Source: CAYWFP01 sp964457365
GTDB taxonomy: Bacteria; Planctomycetota; SZUA-567
Length of the DNA: 20,601 nt
Direction: 5' to 3'
Assembly: GCA_964457365.1 (NCBI GenBank)
Contig: CAYWFP010000073.1
Location: 1 to 20,601 of the forward strand
Positions within the stretch are counted from its first letter, which is position 1. Every line of letters starts with the position of its first letter. Shown piece after piece: positions 1 through 7,224 of this stretch. Both the position numbers and the translations under genes were made by a program. The notes beneath the pieces are model-generated. The model had not been told where the DNA came from, searched no databases, and worked only from the letters and a program-made list of their open reading frames with translations.

Positions 1-56
1 AGCTGGCGTTCGGCCCCGCCGACGGGAAGCCCGGCGATGCAGCAGAGGATCCTCAT
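1..56 (-). CDS. Glycosyltransferase family 4, N-terminal fragment (runs off left edge)
   Basis: Only the first 18 codons lie in the window; the gene continues past base 1. The fragment reads MRILCCIAGLPVGGAERQ. A beta-strand followed by a GGAER loop is the typical start of a GT4 (GT-B fold) glycosyltransferase, where this glycine-rich loop sits by the donor diphosphate. The full GT4 at 8036-9208 has the same GGGAERQ element at residues 18-24. The ATG overlaps the TGA of the upstream glycosyltransferase (bases 53-56 read ATGA on the minus strand), so the gene is almost certainly translationally coupled as the fourth visible gene of the leftward operon. Donor and acceptor cannot be inferred. 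Confidence 0.75.
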   Translation of the reverse strand, partial: MRILCCIAGLPVGGAERQ

Positions 57-1198
57 GCGTTCCTCCGCTGCGGCCGCAGGTAGGCGACGAGCCGGTCGAA
101 CGCCTCAACCATGCGCTCGATGCCGCCGGCCTCGGCCGCCCAGGAACGCCCCGCCGTTCCCAGCCGCCGCAGGTGCTGCGGATCGGCGAGCATCGCCACG
201 AGCGCCCGCCCCAGCGACTCGGCGTCGCCGCAGCGGAAGACGCTGCTGTTGATCCCGTTCCTGAGCGCGGCCACCTCCGGGCCGTGCGGCGCGTCGTCGG
301 CGACGAGCACCGGCACGCCCCAGGCCAGCGCGTGGATGGCCGAGAGGCCGATCTCCCCGGGGCAGACCGAGACGCAGGCGGTGTTGAAGTACGGCGCCAG
401 CTCCGCCTGGGCGTAGATCGCGCCGGGAAATTCCACCACATCGGCGAGTCCCAGATCGTCCGCGAGCGTCTTCAGCCCCGCCAGCTCCGGCCCCTCGCCG
501 ACCACGGTCAGCCGGCACTCCGCCGGCAGCCGGTCGCGGACCGCGGCGAAGGCGCGCAGGAGCAGGAAGACGCGCTTCTGCGCGTAGAGCCGTCCGATGA
601 AGAGGATGCGCGGGCGCGCGCGCACCGGGTCGGCCTCGTCCCACGGCCGGGCCAGCGGGTCGATCTCCTCGGTGTCGAGGGAATTGGGCGCGACAAAGAC
701 CCGCCCGGCGGGGATGCCCGCGGCGATCAGTTGATCCGCCTGCGCCTGGCCGTAGAGGATGACCGCGTCGCTGCGGCGGGTGAACCAGAGGCGCAGCCAC
801 CGGGTCAGCCGGCTCGCGCCCGCGCCGAAGCCGTGCCCCCACCAGGCCACCGGGACGCCCAGTCCGCGCGCCCGGCGCAGGGCCAGGCAGTTGGAGAGGA
901 TGCGCGGGTTGTACTCGCCGATGAAGATGTCGATGCGCTCCGGGTCCAAGAGCGGCAGCAGCCCGTCCTGCCACGCGGCGAAGAAGCGGCGGCCGAACCA
1001 GCAGCGGTTGCGCAGAGGCTCGACCGGAAGCCCCGCGGTATCGCCCTCGGTCACCGCCCAGCTCGCCGGCGGCGCGCCGAAGGCGAAACGGACGGCATAA
1101 TCCGGCGCGGCGGCCAGGCGCCGGAACAGCGGCATGCGGTACTGCGGGCAGACCATCTGCTGCAGCAGCACGCGCGGGCGGTCGCCGTCGGCGCTCAC
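53..1198 (-). CDS. Glycosyltransferase family 4 (GT-B fold)
   Basis: A 381-residue cytoplasmic glycosyltransferase, probably adding one sugar of the repeat unit. The GT4 C-terminal nucleotide-binding half is clear: FIGRLYAQKR at residues 200-209, VVGEGP at 232-237 and PGEIGLSAIHALAWGVPV at 280-297. In the last motif the usual EX7E pattern is altered, with His289 where the second Glu normally sits; I recall a GT4 subgroup with this AIHxL form, so it is probably not a defect. The N-terminal half carries GEYNPR (94-99) and WWGHG (119-123). I chose the GTG at 1198 because it overlaps the TGA of the carbamoyltransferase (GTGA) and has AAGGAAG about seven bases upstream. The reading frame stays open upstream to 2167, but that part is antiparallel noise over the neighbour. 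Donor and acceptor are unknown. Confidence 0.9.
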   Translation of the reverse strand: MSADGDRPRVLLQQMVCPQYRMPLFRRLAAAPDYAVRFAFGAPPASWAVTEGDTAGLPVEPLRNRCWFGRRFFAAWQDGLLPLLDPERIDIFIGEYNPRILSNCLALRRARGLGVPVAWWGHGFGAGASRLTRWLRLWFTRRSDAVILYGQAQADQLIAAGIPAGRVFVAPNSLDTEEIDPLARPWDEADPVRARPRILFIGRLYAQKRVFLLLRAFAAVRDRLPAECRLTVVGEGPELAGLKTLADDLGLADVVEFPGAIYAQAELAPYFNTACVSVCPGEIGLSAIHALAWGVPVLVADDAPHGPEVAALRNGINSSVFRCGDAESLGRALVAMLADPQHLRRLGTAGRSWAAEAGGIERMVEAFDRLVAYLRPQRRNA

Positions 1199-2919
1199 GG
1201 GGATTCTTCCTTGTGCAGCAGCCGGTCGCCCAGCCAGAGCCACTTCAGCCCCGAACGGCGGAAGACGTCCACGCCCTGCGCGGCGGTGCCGACCATCGGT
1301 TCGCCGTGGATGTTGTAGCTGGTGTTGAGCAGCATCGCGCGGCCGGTGAGCGTTTCGAACGCGTCGAGCATCGCCTCGACCGGCGGGTTCCAGCCTGCGG
1401 GCAGGATCTCCGGGCGGGCGCTCTTGTCGGCCGGCTGCACCGCGCAGACGATTTCCTCGAAACGTGCGGGAATCGTCGGAAACGCCAGCATCATGTACGG
1501 CGCCGCAAGCCGCTTCGGGTTCTCCAGGTAGCGCGCGTGCCGCGCGGCCTTGACGATGGGCGCGAACGGCATCCAGAAGTCGCGCATCTTGATCGCCCGG
1601 TTCAGGACGCGCACGCTGTCGGCGCGGCTCGGGTCGGCGAAGATCGAACGGTTCCCGAGCGCTCGTGCGCCGAACTCGCAGCGCCCGGCGCAACGCGCGA
1701 CGATCTCGCCCGCGGCCAGCAACTCCGCGACACGGCCGGGCGGATCCGCCGGCCGCTCGACGGTGACGCCGTCGAGCCCGGCGACCGCCGCGTCGACGTC
1801 GGCGGGGGCGATCTCCGCGCCGAGGTAGAGCGGCCCCAGCGGCGCGGGCAGTTCGCCCCCGGCCTCGAGATGGGCCAGCCACGCCGCCCCCAGCGGCAGG
1901 CTCTCGTCGCCGCTGCTGGGGCAGACGAACAGGTCCTCCACCTCCGGAAGCTGCGCGATCAAGCCGTTGGCCTTGACGTTCATGAAGGTGCCGCCGGCGA
2001 GCGCCAAACGTTTGATGCCGGTCTCGCGGATGCAGTTGCCTATCCATTCGAGCATGCGCCGTTCGGTGAAGAGCTGCAGCCCGGCGGCGACCCAGTCGAA
2101 CCGCATCCAGCGCATGTCGCGATGAATGCGGTCGTGCGTATACTGCGTCGGCTCGGGCAACCGGCAACGGAAGCGCAGGCCGTCAACCTCCAGGTACGAT
2201 GCAAAGATCTTCGACACTTCCTCGGCATACCTTTCTTCTGCATAAGGGGCCATGCCCATGAGCTTGTATTCGTGCTCTAGGGGCTTCATGCCCATCTCGC
2301 GGGTGACGCGCGCGTAGAGATCCCCGAGGGAATGCCCCGAATCCGTTCGCGCAAGGGTGCGCAGCCGGCCGGCCTCGCCGACCGATACCGTGGCGCAGAG
2401 CCCGTCGCCGGCGCCGTCGAGGGTCAAGACGAGCACCTTGCCGTCGCCGGCCCAGGGCGAGCCGTAGTAGGCCGAGGCCGCGTGGCAGAGGTGGTGGTCC
2501 ATCGCGCCGAGCCGCTCCCGCGGCAGTGAAGCGAAGTGGTTCTCGATCGCGGCGAAACGCCCGCGGAAGCGCGTCAGCTTGAGGCGCTCGTACCAGCCCC
2601 AGCGTTTGAGCAGCCGGTTGCGCCATTCCTGGTAGCGGAACTTCAGCGCGGAGTAATCGGACGACTTGCGATTGCCCCGCCCCAGCGGATCCGCGCGCGT
2701 GGCGAGGTGCCCGAGTTCCCAGCCGCAGAGGACCACGCGGTCCAGGTCGGCCGCGGTCAGGCCAGCGTCTGCGAGCATCCAGTCGATAGCGCGGACGGGG
2801 ACGCCGCTCTGGTTCTTGACGCCGACGAAACGCTCCTCCTGAGCCAGATGGGTGAGGCGCCCCTCCCGAAGCAGGCAGGCCGAGGCGTTGTGGCCGTCGT
2901 GGATCGTGAGAATGTTCAT
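1195..2919 (-). CDS. O-carbamoyltransferase, NodU/CmcH/TobZ family
   Basis: A 574-residue enzyme expected to transfer a carbamoyl group from carbamoyl phosphate, through carbamoyl-AMP, to a sugar hydroxyl. Family motifs are complete. The N-terminal Kae1-like domain has HDGHNASA (7-14), DHHLCHAASA (141-150, metal-binding histidines), TLDGAGDG (166-173) and LAGGTFMNVKAN (307-318). The C-terminal YrdC-like domain has GRCEFGARALGNRSI (412-426) and NTSYNIHGEP (532-541). The length is normal for the family. The ATG at 2919 overlaps the TGA of the flippase gene (ATGA) and has GGAGG about eleven bases upstream; an open extension to 2961 lacks support. Context, between a flippase and two glycosyltransferases, argues for carbamoylation of a glycan rather than of an antibiotic. 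The second carbamoyltransferase (18475-20322) differs in length and sequence, so the two probably have different acceptors. Confidence 0.93.
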   Translation of the reverse strand: MNILTIHDGHNASACLLREGRLTHLAQEERFVGVKNQSGVPVRAIDWMLADAGLTAADLDRVVLCGWELGHLATRADPLGRGNRKSSDYSALKFRYQEWRNRLLKRWGWYERLKLTRFRGRFAAIENHFASLPRERLGAMDHHLCHAASAYYGSPWAGDGKVLVLTLDGAGDGLCATVSVGEAGRLRTLARTDSGHSLGDLYARVTREMGMKPLEHEYKLMGMAPYAEERYAEEVSKIFASYLEVDGLRFRCRLPEPTQYTHDRIHRDMRWMRFDWVAAGLQLFTERRMLEWIGNCIRETGIKRLALAGGTFMNVKANGLIAQLPEVEDLFVCPSSGDESLPLGAAWLAHLEAGGELPAPLGPLYLGAEIAPADVDAAVAGLDGVTVERPADPPGRVAELLAAGEIVARCAGRCEFGARALGNRSIFADPSRADSVRVLNRAIKMRDFWMPFAPIVKAARHARYLENPKRLAAPYMMLAFPTIPARFEEIVCAVQPADKSARPEILPAGWNPPVEAMLDAFETLTGRAMLLNTSYNIHGEPMVGTAAQGVDVFRRSGLKWLWLGDRLLHKEESP

Positions 2920-4532
2920 GCCTGCGAATTGCCTCCGACGGTGTCGACGCCGCCATCGCACGCGCGCGGGAAGACCCGCTGCCGCACGATGCTCCGGAGC
3001 GCGTCCATGTCCGGATGCCGCGCCAGGATCAGCAGCACACTATACACGATAACGCCGGCGCCCGCGAGCACCGCCATCTCGAACAGCAGGTCCACGTTCA
3101 GCCACGGGATGCGCGCGGCCACCGCGGCGAAGAGCGGCCGGCCGGCGGATTCGAGCCAGTTGACCGCGAAGACCACGCCGATGCAGGCTAGAGTCGAGAC
3201 GAAGCAGTTCCAGGCCAGGCGCCGGGTGTCGAAGCGGTAATAGCGAAAATGCACAAGCAACACCGTCAGCAGGGTAGTCACGCTGCGGGAGATCAGCATC
3301 GCCCAGGCGATGCCGACAACGCCCACTGAGAAAATCACGCCCAGTACGTACGCCAGCGGCAGTTCAACCGCCACCAGCATGAAGCCCAAGATGAACATCA
3401 CCCGCAGGTTTTTTTCTGCGTGGAATACACGGACGACCAGCATGCCGACGTACTCGGGGATTACGCTCAGCAGCAACACAAGGAAGGTCGCCACCGTCAG
3501 GGCGACCGCTTCCTCGTCGAACTCTCCGCGCCGGTAAGCCAGGCGTACCAGGTGCGCACGCAGAACAGTCAGGATCGCCACCACCGGCAGGATCACCGTC
3601 AGCAGCACCGAGAGCGAATCGTTCAAATTTCTGCGGAAGGTCTCGCGGTCGCCGCTGCCGACGCACTTGGACCAGTGCGAGAGGATGACGCTTGTAAAGC
3701 CGCGACCGATCAGGAGCATCGGGATAACCGAGAGGTTCTGGCTCAGGCTTAGCACCGCGACGCTGCCCTCGCGCAGCAGCGCGGCGATGACGCGTCGCAG
3801 GATCGGCGCCGTGTGGGTCAGCACTAGCGAGGCCACCGGGAAACGCGCCAGCTCGATCATACGCCTGAGCGCCGGCTCTAGCCCGAAGCGCAGAGAGAGC
3901 GGAACGCCGATGCGGTAACGAACAATGTAGATCGAGAAGAGCAGCACCACCAGTTGCCCGACGACATTACCCAGCGCCAGCGCGTGGACGCCGATACGGT
4001 CGGCCAGCGTCAGCATGGCCAGGACGACCACCAGCGGCCGTGCGGCCAGCGCCAGCTCCGCCGAGGCGAAACGCTGGTACGACTGGTAAATCGCATAGAA
4101 AGTCATACCGAAGATCAGAAGCGGCACCTGGGGCACCAGTTCCAGAATCAGGAGTCGCACAATCTCGCGCTGCTGAGGGGTCTCTCCCAGGTCGAATACC
4201 CCGGTGAAGACCAGCACGACCATCAGCGCCATCCCCGCCAGCGAGACCAGCAGCATTCCGCCGAGAATGGAGCCGATCAGTCGCGCGACGTTCTCGGGGC
4301 GCTTGAGACGCTCCTCGACGAAGACCGGAACGAAGACAACCTTCATTACGCCCGTGGCGATGCCGGCGATGCCGACGGGGATCACCAGCGCAATGAACCA
4401 TGCGTCGGTCTGCCATGTAGCGCCGAAACGCTTGGCGATCAGGACGTTAACGAAAAAACCGAAGACCTGGGTTGCGAAACCCAAGCCGCTGACGATAGCG
4501 GTGTCCCTCAAGATTCGGCGACCGATGGACAT
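2916..4532 (-). CDS. Polysaccharide flippase, MurJ/Wzx-like (MOP superfamily)
   Basis: A 538-residue integral membrane protein with many hydrophobic segments, starting MSIGRRILRDTAIVSGLGF and containing FGATWQTDAWFIAL (residues 37-50), as in MviN/MurJ-type lipid flippases. It has about the usual length. Expected role: moving the undecaprenyl-linked oligosaccharide from the cytoplasmic to the outer leaflet for the ligase/polymerase at 13460-15043. Wzx-like and true MurJ cannot be separated by reading alone; the polysaccharide context favours the former. It is first in the leftward operon and overlaps the next gene by ATGA. Base composition is lower than the neighbours: lines 4081-4140 and 4441-4500 count 31 and 32 G+C of 60, against 48 of 60 at 5281-5340. 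The start is uncertain, since no good ribosome-binding site precedes 4532 whereas a strong one precedes an out-of-frame ATG at 4588. Confidence 0.88.
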   Translation of the reverse strand: MSIGRRILRDTAIVSGLGFATQVFGFFVNVLIAKRFGATWQTDAWFIALVIPVGIAGIATGVMKVVFVPVFVEERLKRPENVARLIGSILGGMLLVSLAGMALMVVLVFTGVFDLGETPQQREIVRLLILELVPQVPLLIFGMTFYAIYQSYQRFASAELALAARPLVVVLAMLTLADRIGVHALALGNVVGQLVVLLFSIYIVRYRIGVPLSLRFGLEPALRRMIELARFPVASLVLTHTAPILRRVIAALLREGSVAVLSLSQNLSVIPMLLIGRGFTSVILSHWSKCVGSGDRETFRRNLNDSLSVLLTVILPVVAILTVLRAHLVRLAYRRGEFDEEAVALTVATFLVLLLSVIPEYVGMLVVRVFHAEKNLRVMFILGFMLVAVELPLAYVLGVIFSVGVVGIAWAMLISRSVTTLLTVLLVHFRYYRFDTRRLAWNCFVSTLACIGVVFAVNWLESAGRPLFAAVAARIPWLNVDLLFEMAVLAGAGVIVYSVLLILARHPDMDALRSIVRQRVFPRACDGGVDTVGGNSQA

Positions 4533-4588
4533 GAAAGCGAAGCCACTTTCGTAAGTACATGCGAAGTCGAAAGATCCAGTTTCCCCAT
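4508..4588 (-). CDS. Possible 26-codon leader peptide overlapping the flippase start
   Basis: An ATG at 4588 is preceded by a perfect GGAGG (complement of 4594-4598) with a five-base spacer, the best ribosome-binding site in this region. It opens a 26-codon ORF, MGKLDLSTSHVLTKVAS..., that ends at 4508, inside and out of frame with the flippase gene starting at 4532. It could be a short coupled leader. Alternatively, a one- or two-base sequencing error may separate the real flippase start from its body, which would add about 19 residues. The GGAGG may also be chance. No homology is recognised. Confidence 0.22.
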   Translation of the reverse strand: MGKLDLSTSHVLTKVASLSCPSVAES

Positions 4589-4640
4589 CCGTTCCTCCGA
4601 AGTCAATACGCCAGCGCGATTTCGCCGCCTGCGCCGCCTC

Positions 4641-4669
4641 TTGCATCGCCGCGCGCGACTGCCTATACT
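4641..4669 (+). promoter_or_regulatory. Sigma70-like promoter for the rightward operon
   Basis: TTGCAT at 4641-4646 and TATACT at 4664-4669 are separated by exactly 17 bases. The -10 box matches TATAAT at five of six positions; the -35 matches only its TTG half. A start near 4676 would leave a leader of roughly 37 bases before the ATG at 4713. This lies in the only non-coding stretch between the divergent operons (4533-4712), where a promoter is needed. On the minus strand TTGACT (complement of 4601-4606) is a good -35 match, but I see no matching -10 at the right distance. Confidence 0.45.
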
Positions 4670-4712
4670 CGTTGCCTGCCCGATATCGATCACCGTCTGG
4701 AACCCGCTCTTG

Positions 4713-6214
4713 ATGAACACGCCGCGTTTTCTGCTGATCCAGCCGCCGTACGAGCGCCTGAAAGGGCTCTCGGTGCAGAACCCGCCGCTGGGGCTGCTGT
4801 ACCTGGCCACCGTGCTCGCGGACGCGGGCTTTCCCGCGCGCGTCTACGACGTCGACGCCACCTTCGCGGAGGGGCTGGTCGCCTACAGCAACGTCAGCCG
4901 GACCGAACGCCAACGGGTGTACGCCGAGAACGTCGAGCGCGACGACCACCCGGCGTGGAACGAGCTGCGCGAGGCGCTCCGGCGCGAGGCGCCCGACGTC
5001 GTCGGCGTCTCGGTGATGACCACCACCTGGCGCCCGGCGCGCAAGGCGCTGGCCATCGCGCGCGCGGTCTGCCCCGAGGCGGTTCGCATCGTCGGCGGGC
5101 CCCACGTCACCATCAGCGGCGCGGCGGTGCTGCGCAATCCGGACATCGACTACATGCTCTCCGGCGAGGGCGAGGAGTCGATCGTCGCCTTCGCCCGCGC
5201 GCTGCGCGACCGGACGCCGATGGAGGCCATCCCCGGCCTGGCGTTCCGGCGCGGCGAGGACATCGTCGACAACGGCCGCGCGCCGCGCATCCGCGACCTC
5301 GAGGCGCTGCCGATCCCGCGGCGGGACCTGCTGCTGCGGCACGAGCAGTACCAGGTCAACTCGCTGGCGCACATGATCGCCAGCCGCGGCTGCCCGTTCC
5401 GCTGCCAGTTCTGCGCCAGCGTGCCGATGTGGGGGCGGCTGACGCGGATCCGCGAGCCGCAGAACGTCCTGGACGAGGTCGCCTACCTCGTGGACCGCTA
5501 CCGCATCACCAGCTTCGGGTTCTGGGACGATACCTTCACCGTCGACAAGCGCAAGGTGATCGACTTCTGCGACGGGCTGGTCGAGCGCTTCGGTCCGGGG
5601 CGCTTCCGCTGGTCCTGCCTGACCAACGTCAAGGGCGTCAACGAGGAGATGCTGCTGGCCTTGAAGCGCGCGGGCTGCTACCGTATCCGTATGGGCGTGG
5701 AGTCCGGCAGCGACCGCGTGCTCGAATTGATGGAGAAGAACACCGACCGCGCGGAGCTGATGCGCGCGGCGAGGCTGATCAAGCGGCACGGCTTCTTCCT
5801 CCACGGCCTCTTCATGGTCGGCATCCCCTACGAGCGCGAGGAGGACATCCGCGCGACCATCCGCATCATGCGCGAGATGCCGCTCGACTCGATNNNNNNN
5901 NNNTCAACCTCTGCACCTTCACGCCGCTGCCGGGGACCAAGCTCTTCGACCTGGCCGTCGAACAGGGCCTCTTCGCGGTCGACGACGATTACCGCGTCTA
6001 CGACGAGGTGGGCATGCAGAGCGACGCGCAGTACCTGACCCCGGAAATCCCGCGCGCACGCTACCGCGAGTTGTTACGCGAGACCATGGAGACGGCGACG
6101 GAGGTCACCGCGCGCCTGACGTGGCAGAAATTCCGCTGGCGGCTGCGGCATCTGACCTGGCGCAGCGCGGTGCGCAACGCCTGCCGCCTCGCGGGCATCG
6201 GAGCCCGCTCATGA
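4713..6214 (+). CDS. B12-binding-type radical SAM protein (interrupted by a 10-N assembly gap)
   Basis: First gene of the rightward operon. The N-terminal 200 residues look like a cobalamin-binding domain: FLLIQPPYE (7-14 region), PPLGLLYLATVL (24-35), VVGVS (96-100), VGGPHVT (127-133) and SGEGEE (150-155). The radical SAM core follows with RGCPFRCQFC, giving cysteines 227, 231 and 234 for the 4Fe-4S cluster, then a GVESGSDRVLELMEKN segment (328-343). After the Ns, FTPLPGTKLFDLAVEQGLF continues the family consensus. The two halves are in different frames across the ten Ns, so the gap length is a placeholder; a gap of 2 modulo 3 restores one protein of about 500 residues. Such enzymes perform methylations, rearrangements or cyclisations. 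The reaction here is unknown, but the context suggests sugar or lipid modification. The stop overlaps the next ATG (ATGA). Confidence 0.85.
5894..5903. other. Assembly gap (10 Ns) inside the radical SAM gene
   Basis: Ten consecutive unknown bases separate ...MPLDS(I) from (F)NLCTFTPLPGTK. The codon phase before the gap starts at 5892 and after it at 5903, a distance of 11, so a literal ten-base gap would break the frame. Family sequence expectation (DSI-x-FN) would fit about five missing bases. This is a scaffolding placeholder rather than a natural mutation. Confidence 0.97.
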
Positions 6215-6960
6215 ATAATATCGAAGAATCCGACGCCGCGTATCGTCCCGTCGCCTGGACGCCGGAGAAGATCGCCCGTTTCTGGAACTTCTTCGCCCGG
6301 CAGGGGCGCGAACACGCGGTCTGCTTCAGCCAGGACATGGCCGGCCCCATCTATCGCCTCGTCCGGAACCATCTGCCCCGGAACGGCCTCTGTGTCGACC
6401 TCGGTTGCGGCCCCGGTTTTTTTCTGGAAGAGCTGCTGCGCCGCGGTCATCGCTGCAAAGGGGTCGATCCCTCGCCCGAATCCGTGGCGGAAGCGGACAA
6501 AAGATTATCCGCCTCTCCGCGTTTCGCCGGTGTAGAGACGGGCTTTTTGACCGCCCTCCCCTGCGCCGACGGCGAGGCCGAGGCGGCGTTGCTGCTGGAG
6601 GTTCTGGAACACCTGCTGCCCGACGACATCGACGCGGCCTGGAGCGAGATCGCCCGCGTGGTCCGCCCGGGCGGGGTGTTGATCGTCTCCGTTCCCAACG
6701 CCGAGGACCTGGACGCGCGCGCCATCGCCTGCCCCGAGTGCGGCTGCGTCTTCCACCGCGTGCAGCACCTGCGCCGCTTCACCGCCGCGAGCCTGGGCGA
6801 AGAATTGAGTCAACATGGATTCGCGCCACATTGGATTCGCGACTTCAATCTGGCGGCCTACGCCGGCGGTTTCCTCCGGCGCCTGCTACAGCCGGTACGC
6901 CCCCTGCTCTTCGGCCCCGGCCCGCGGCCGAACCTGCTGGCCGCGGCGGTCCGCGCCTGA
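6211..6960 (+). CDS. Class I SAM-dependent methyltransferase with a CPxCG element
   Basis: A 249-residue Rossmann-fold methyltransferase. Motif I is VDLGCGPG (62-69), the acidic strand-2 residue lies in GVDPSPE (84-90), the post-motif region is LLLEVLEHLL (127-136) and VRPGGVLIVSVPN spans 151-163. The C-terminal part contains CPECGCVFHRVQHLRRF (174-190), a short Cys-rich loop that could bind a metal, although only two to three cysteines are present; in related enzymes the HxxHLRxF stretch packs near the substrate site. It probably methylates a sugar or sugar nucleotide in the cytoplasm. The ATG overlaps the radical SAM stop (ATGA), so the two may be translated together. The exact substrate cannot be read from the sequence. 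Confidence 0.87.
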   Translation: MNNIEESDAAYRPVAWTPEKIARFWNFFARQGREHAVCFSQDMAGPIYRLVRNHLPRNGLCVDLGCGPGFFLEELLRRGHRCKGVDPSPESVAEADKRLSASPRFAGVETGFLTALPCADGEAEAALLLEVLEHLLPDDIDAAWSEIARVVRPGGVLIVSVPNAEDLDARAIACPECGCVFHRVQHLRRFTAASLGEELSQHGFAPHWIRDFNLAAYAGGFLRRLLQPVRPLLFGPGPRPNLLAAAVRA

Positions 6961-6972
6961 ATCTGGAGCCAC

Positions 6973-7224
6973 ATGCACGCAGCCGCACGCTACCGCATCG
7001 CCGCGTTGATCCCGGAGAACCTGCGCCGGCTCGGCGGCTCGGAGGTCTTCGCCTGGAACCTGCTGGAGGCGTTCTTCCGGTCGGGGCACCGGGTCGACCT
7101 GTACCTCAACCGCCGGGCGTGGCGGCAGGACGAGGCGAGCGAGCGGGTGAAGGAGTACGACATCGACGCCGTCGCCGGGGCGTATCTCCGCGTGTACGCG
7201 CGTCTTCCGGGCGGGAGCGGCTGA
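6973..7224 (+). pseudogene. GT4 glycosyltransferase remnant with the centre deleted (N- and C-terminal ends fused)
   Basis: This 83-codon ORF has a good ribosome-binding site (GGAG at 6965-6968) and fits the operon. Residues 7-46 (YRIAALIPENLRRLGGSEVF onward to HRVDLYL) are a GT4 N-terminus. Residues 63-77, IDAVAGAYLRVYARL, match the last helix of the intact GT4 at 8036-9208, where residues 369-383 are IDTVAQRYLDLYRQL. The roughly 300 residues that should lie between, including the donor-binding half, are absent. The junction falls near residues 50-53, about bases 7115-7135. The join is in frame and the TGA still overlaps the next ATG. It is either a natural in-frame deletion or an assembly collapse. 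It cannot be an active glycosyltransferase as written. Confidence 0.75.

Noticed and set aside
1199..2167. N-terminal extension of the first GT4 frame
   Set aside because: It overlaps the carbamoyltransferase gene in another frame and has shadow composition. GTG at 1198 has a ribosome-binding site and a GTGA overlap.
4533..5804. 424-codon N-terminal extension of the flippase frame
   Set aside because: It is antisense to the radical SAM gene and lacks hydrophobic segments; real flippase sequence begins at the Met at 4532.
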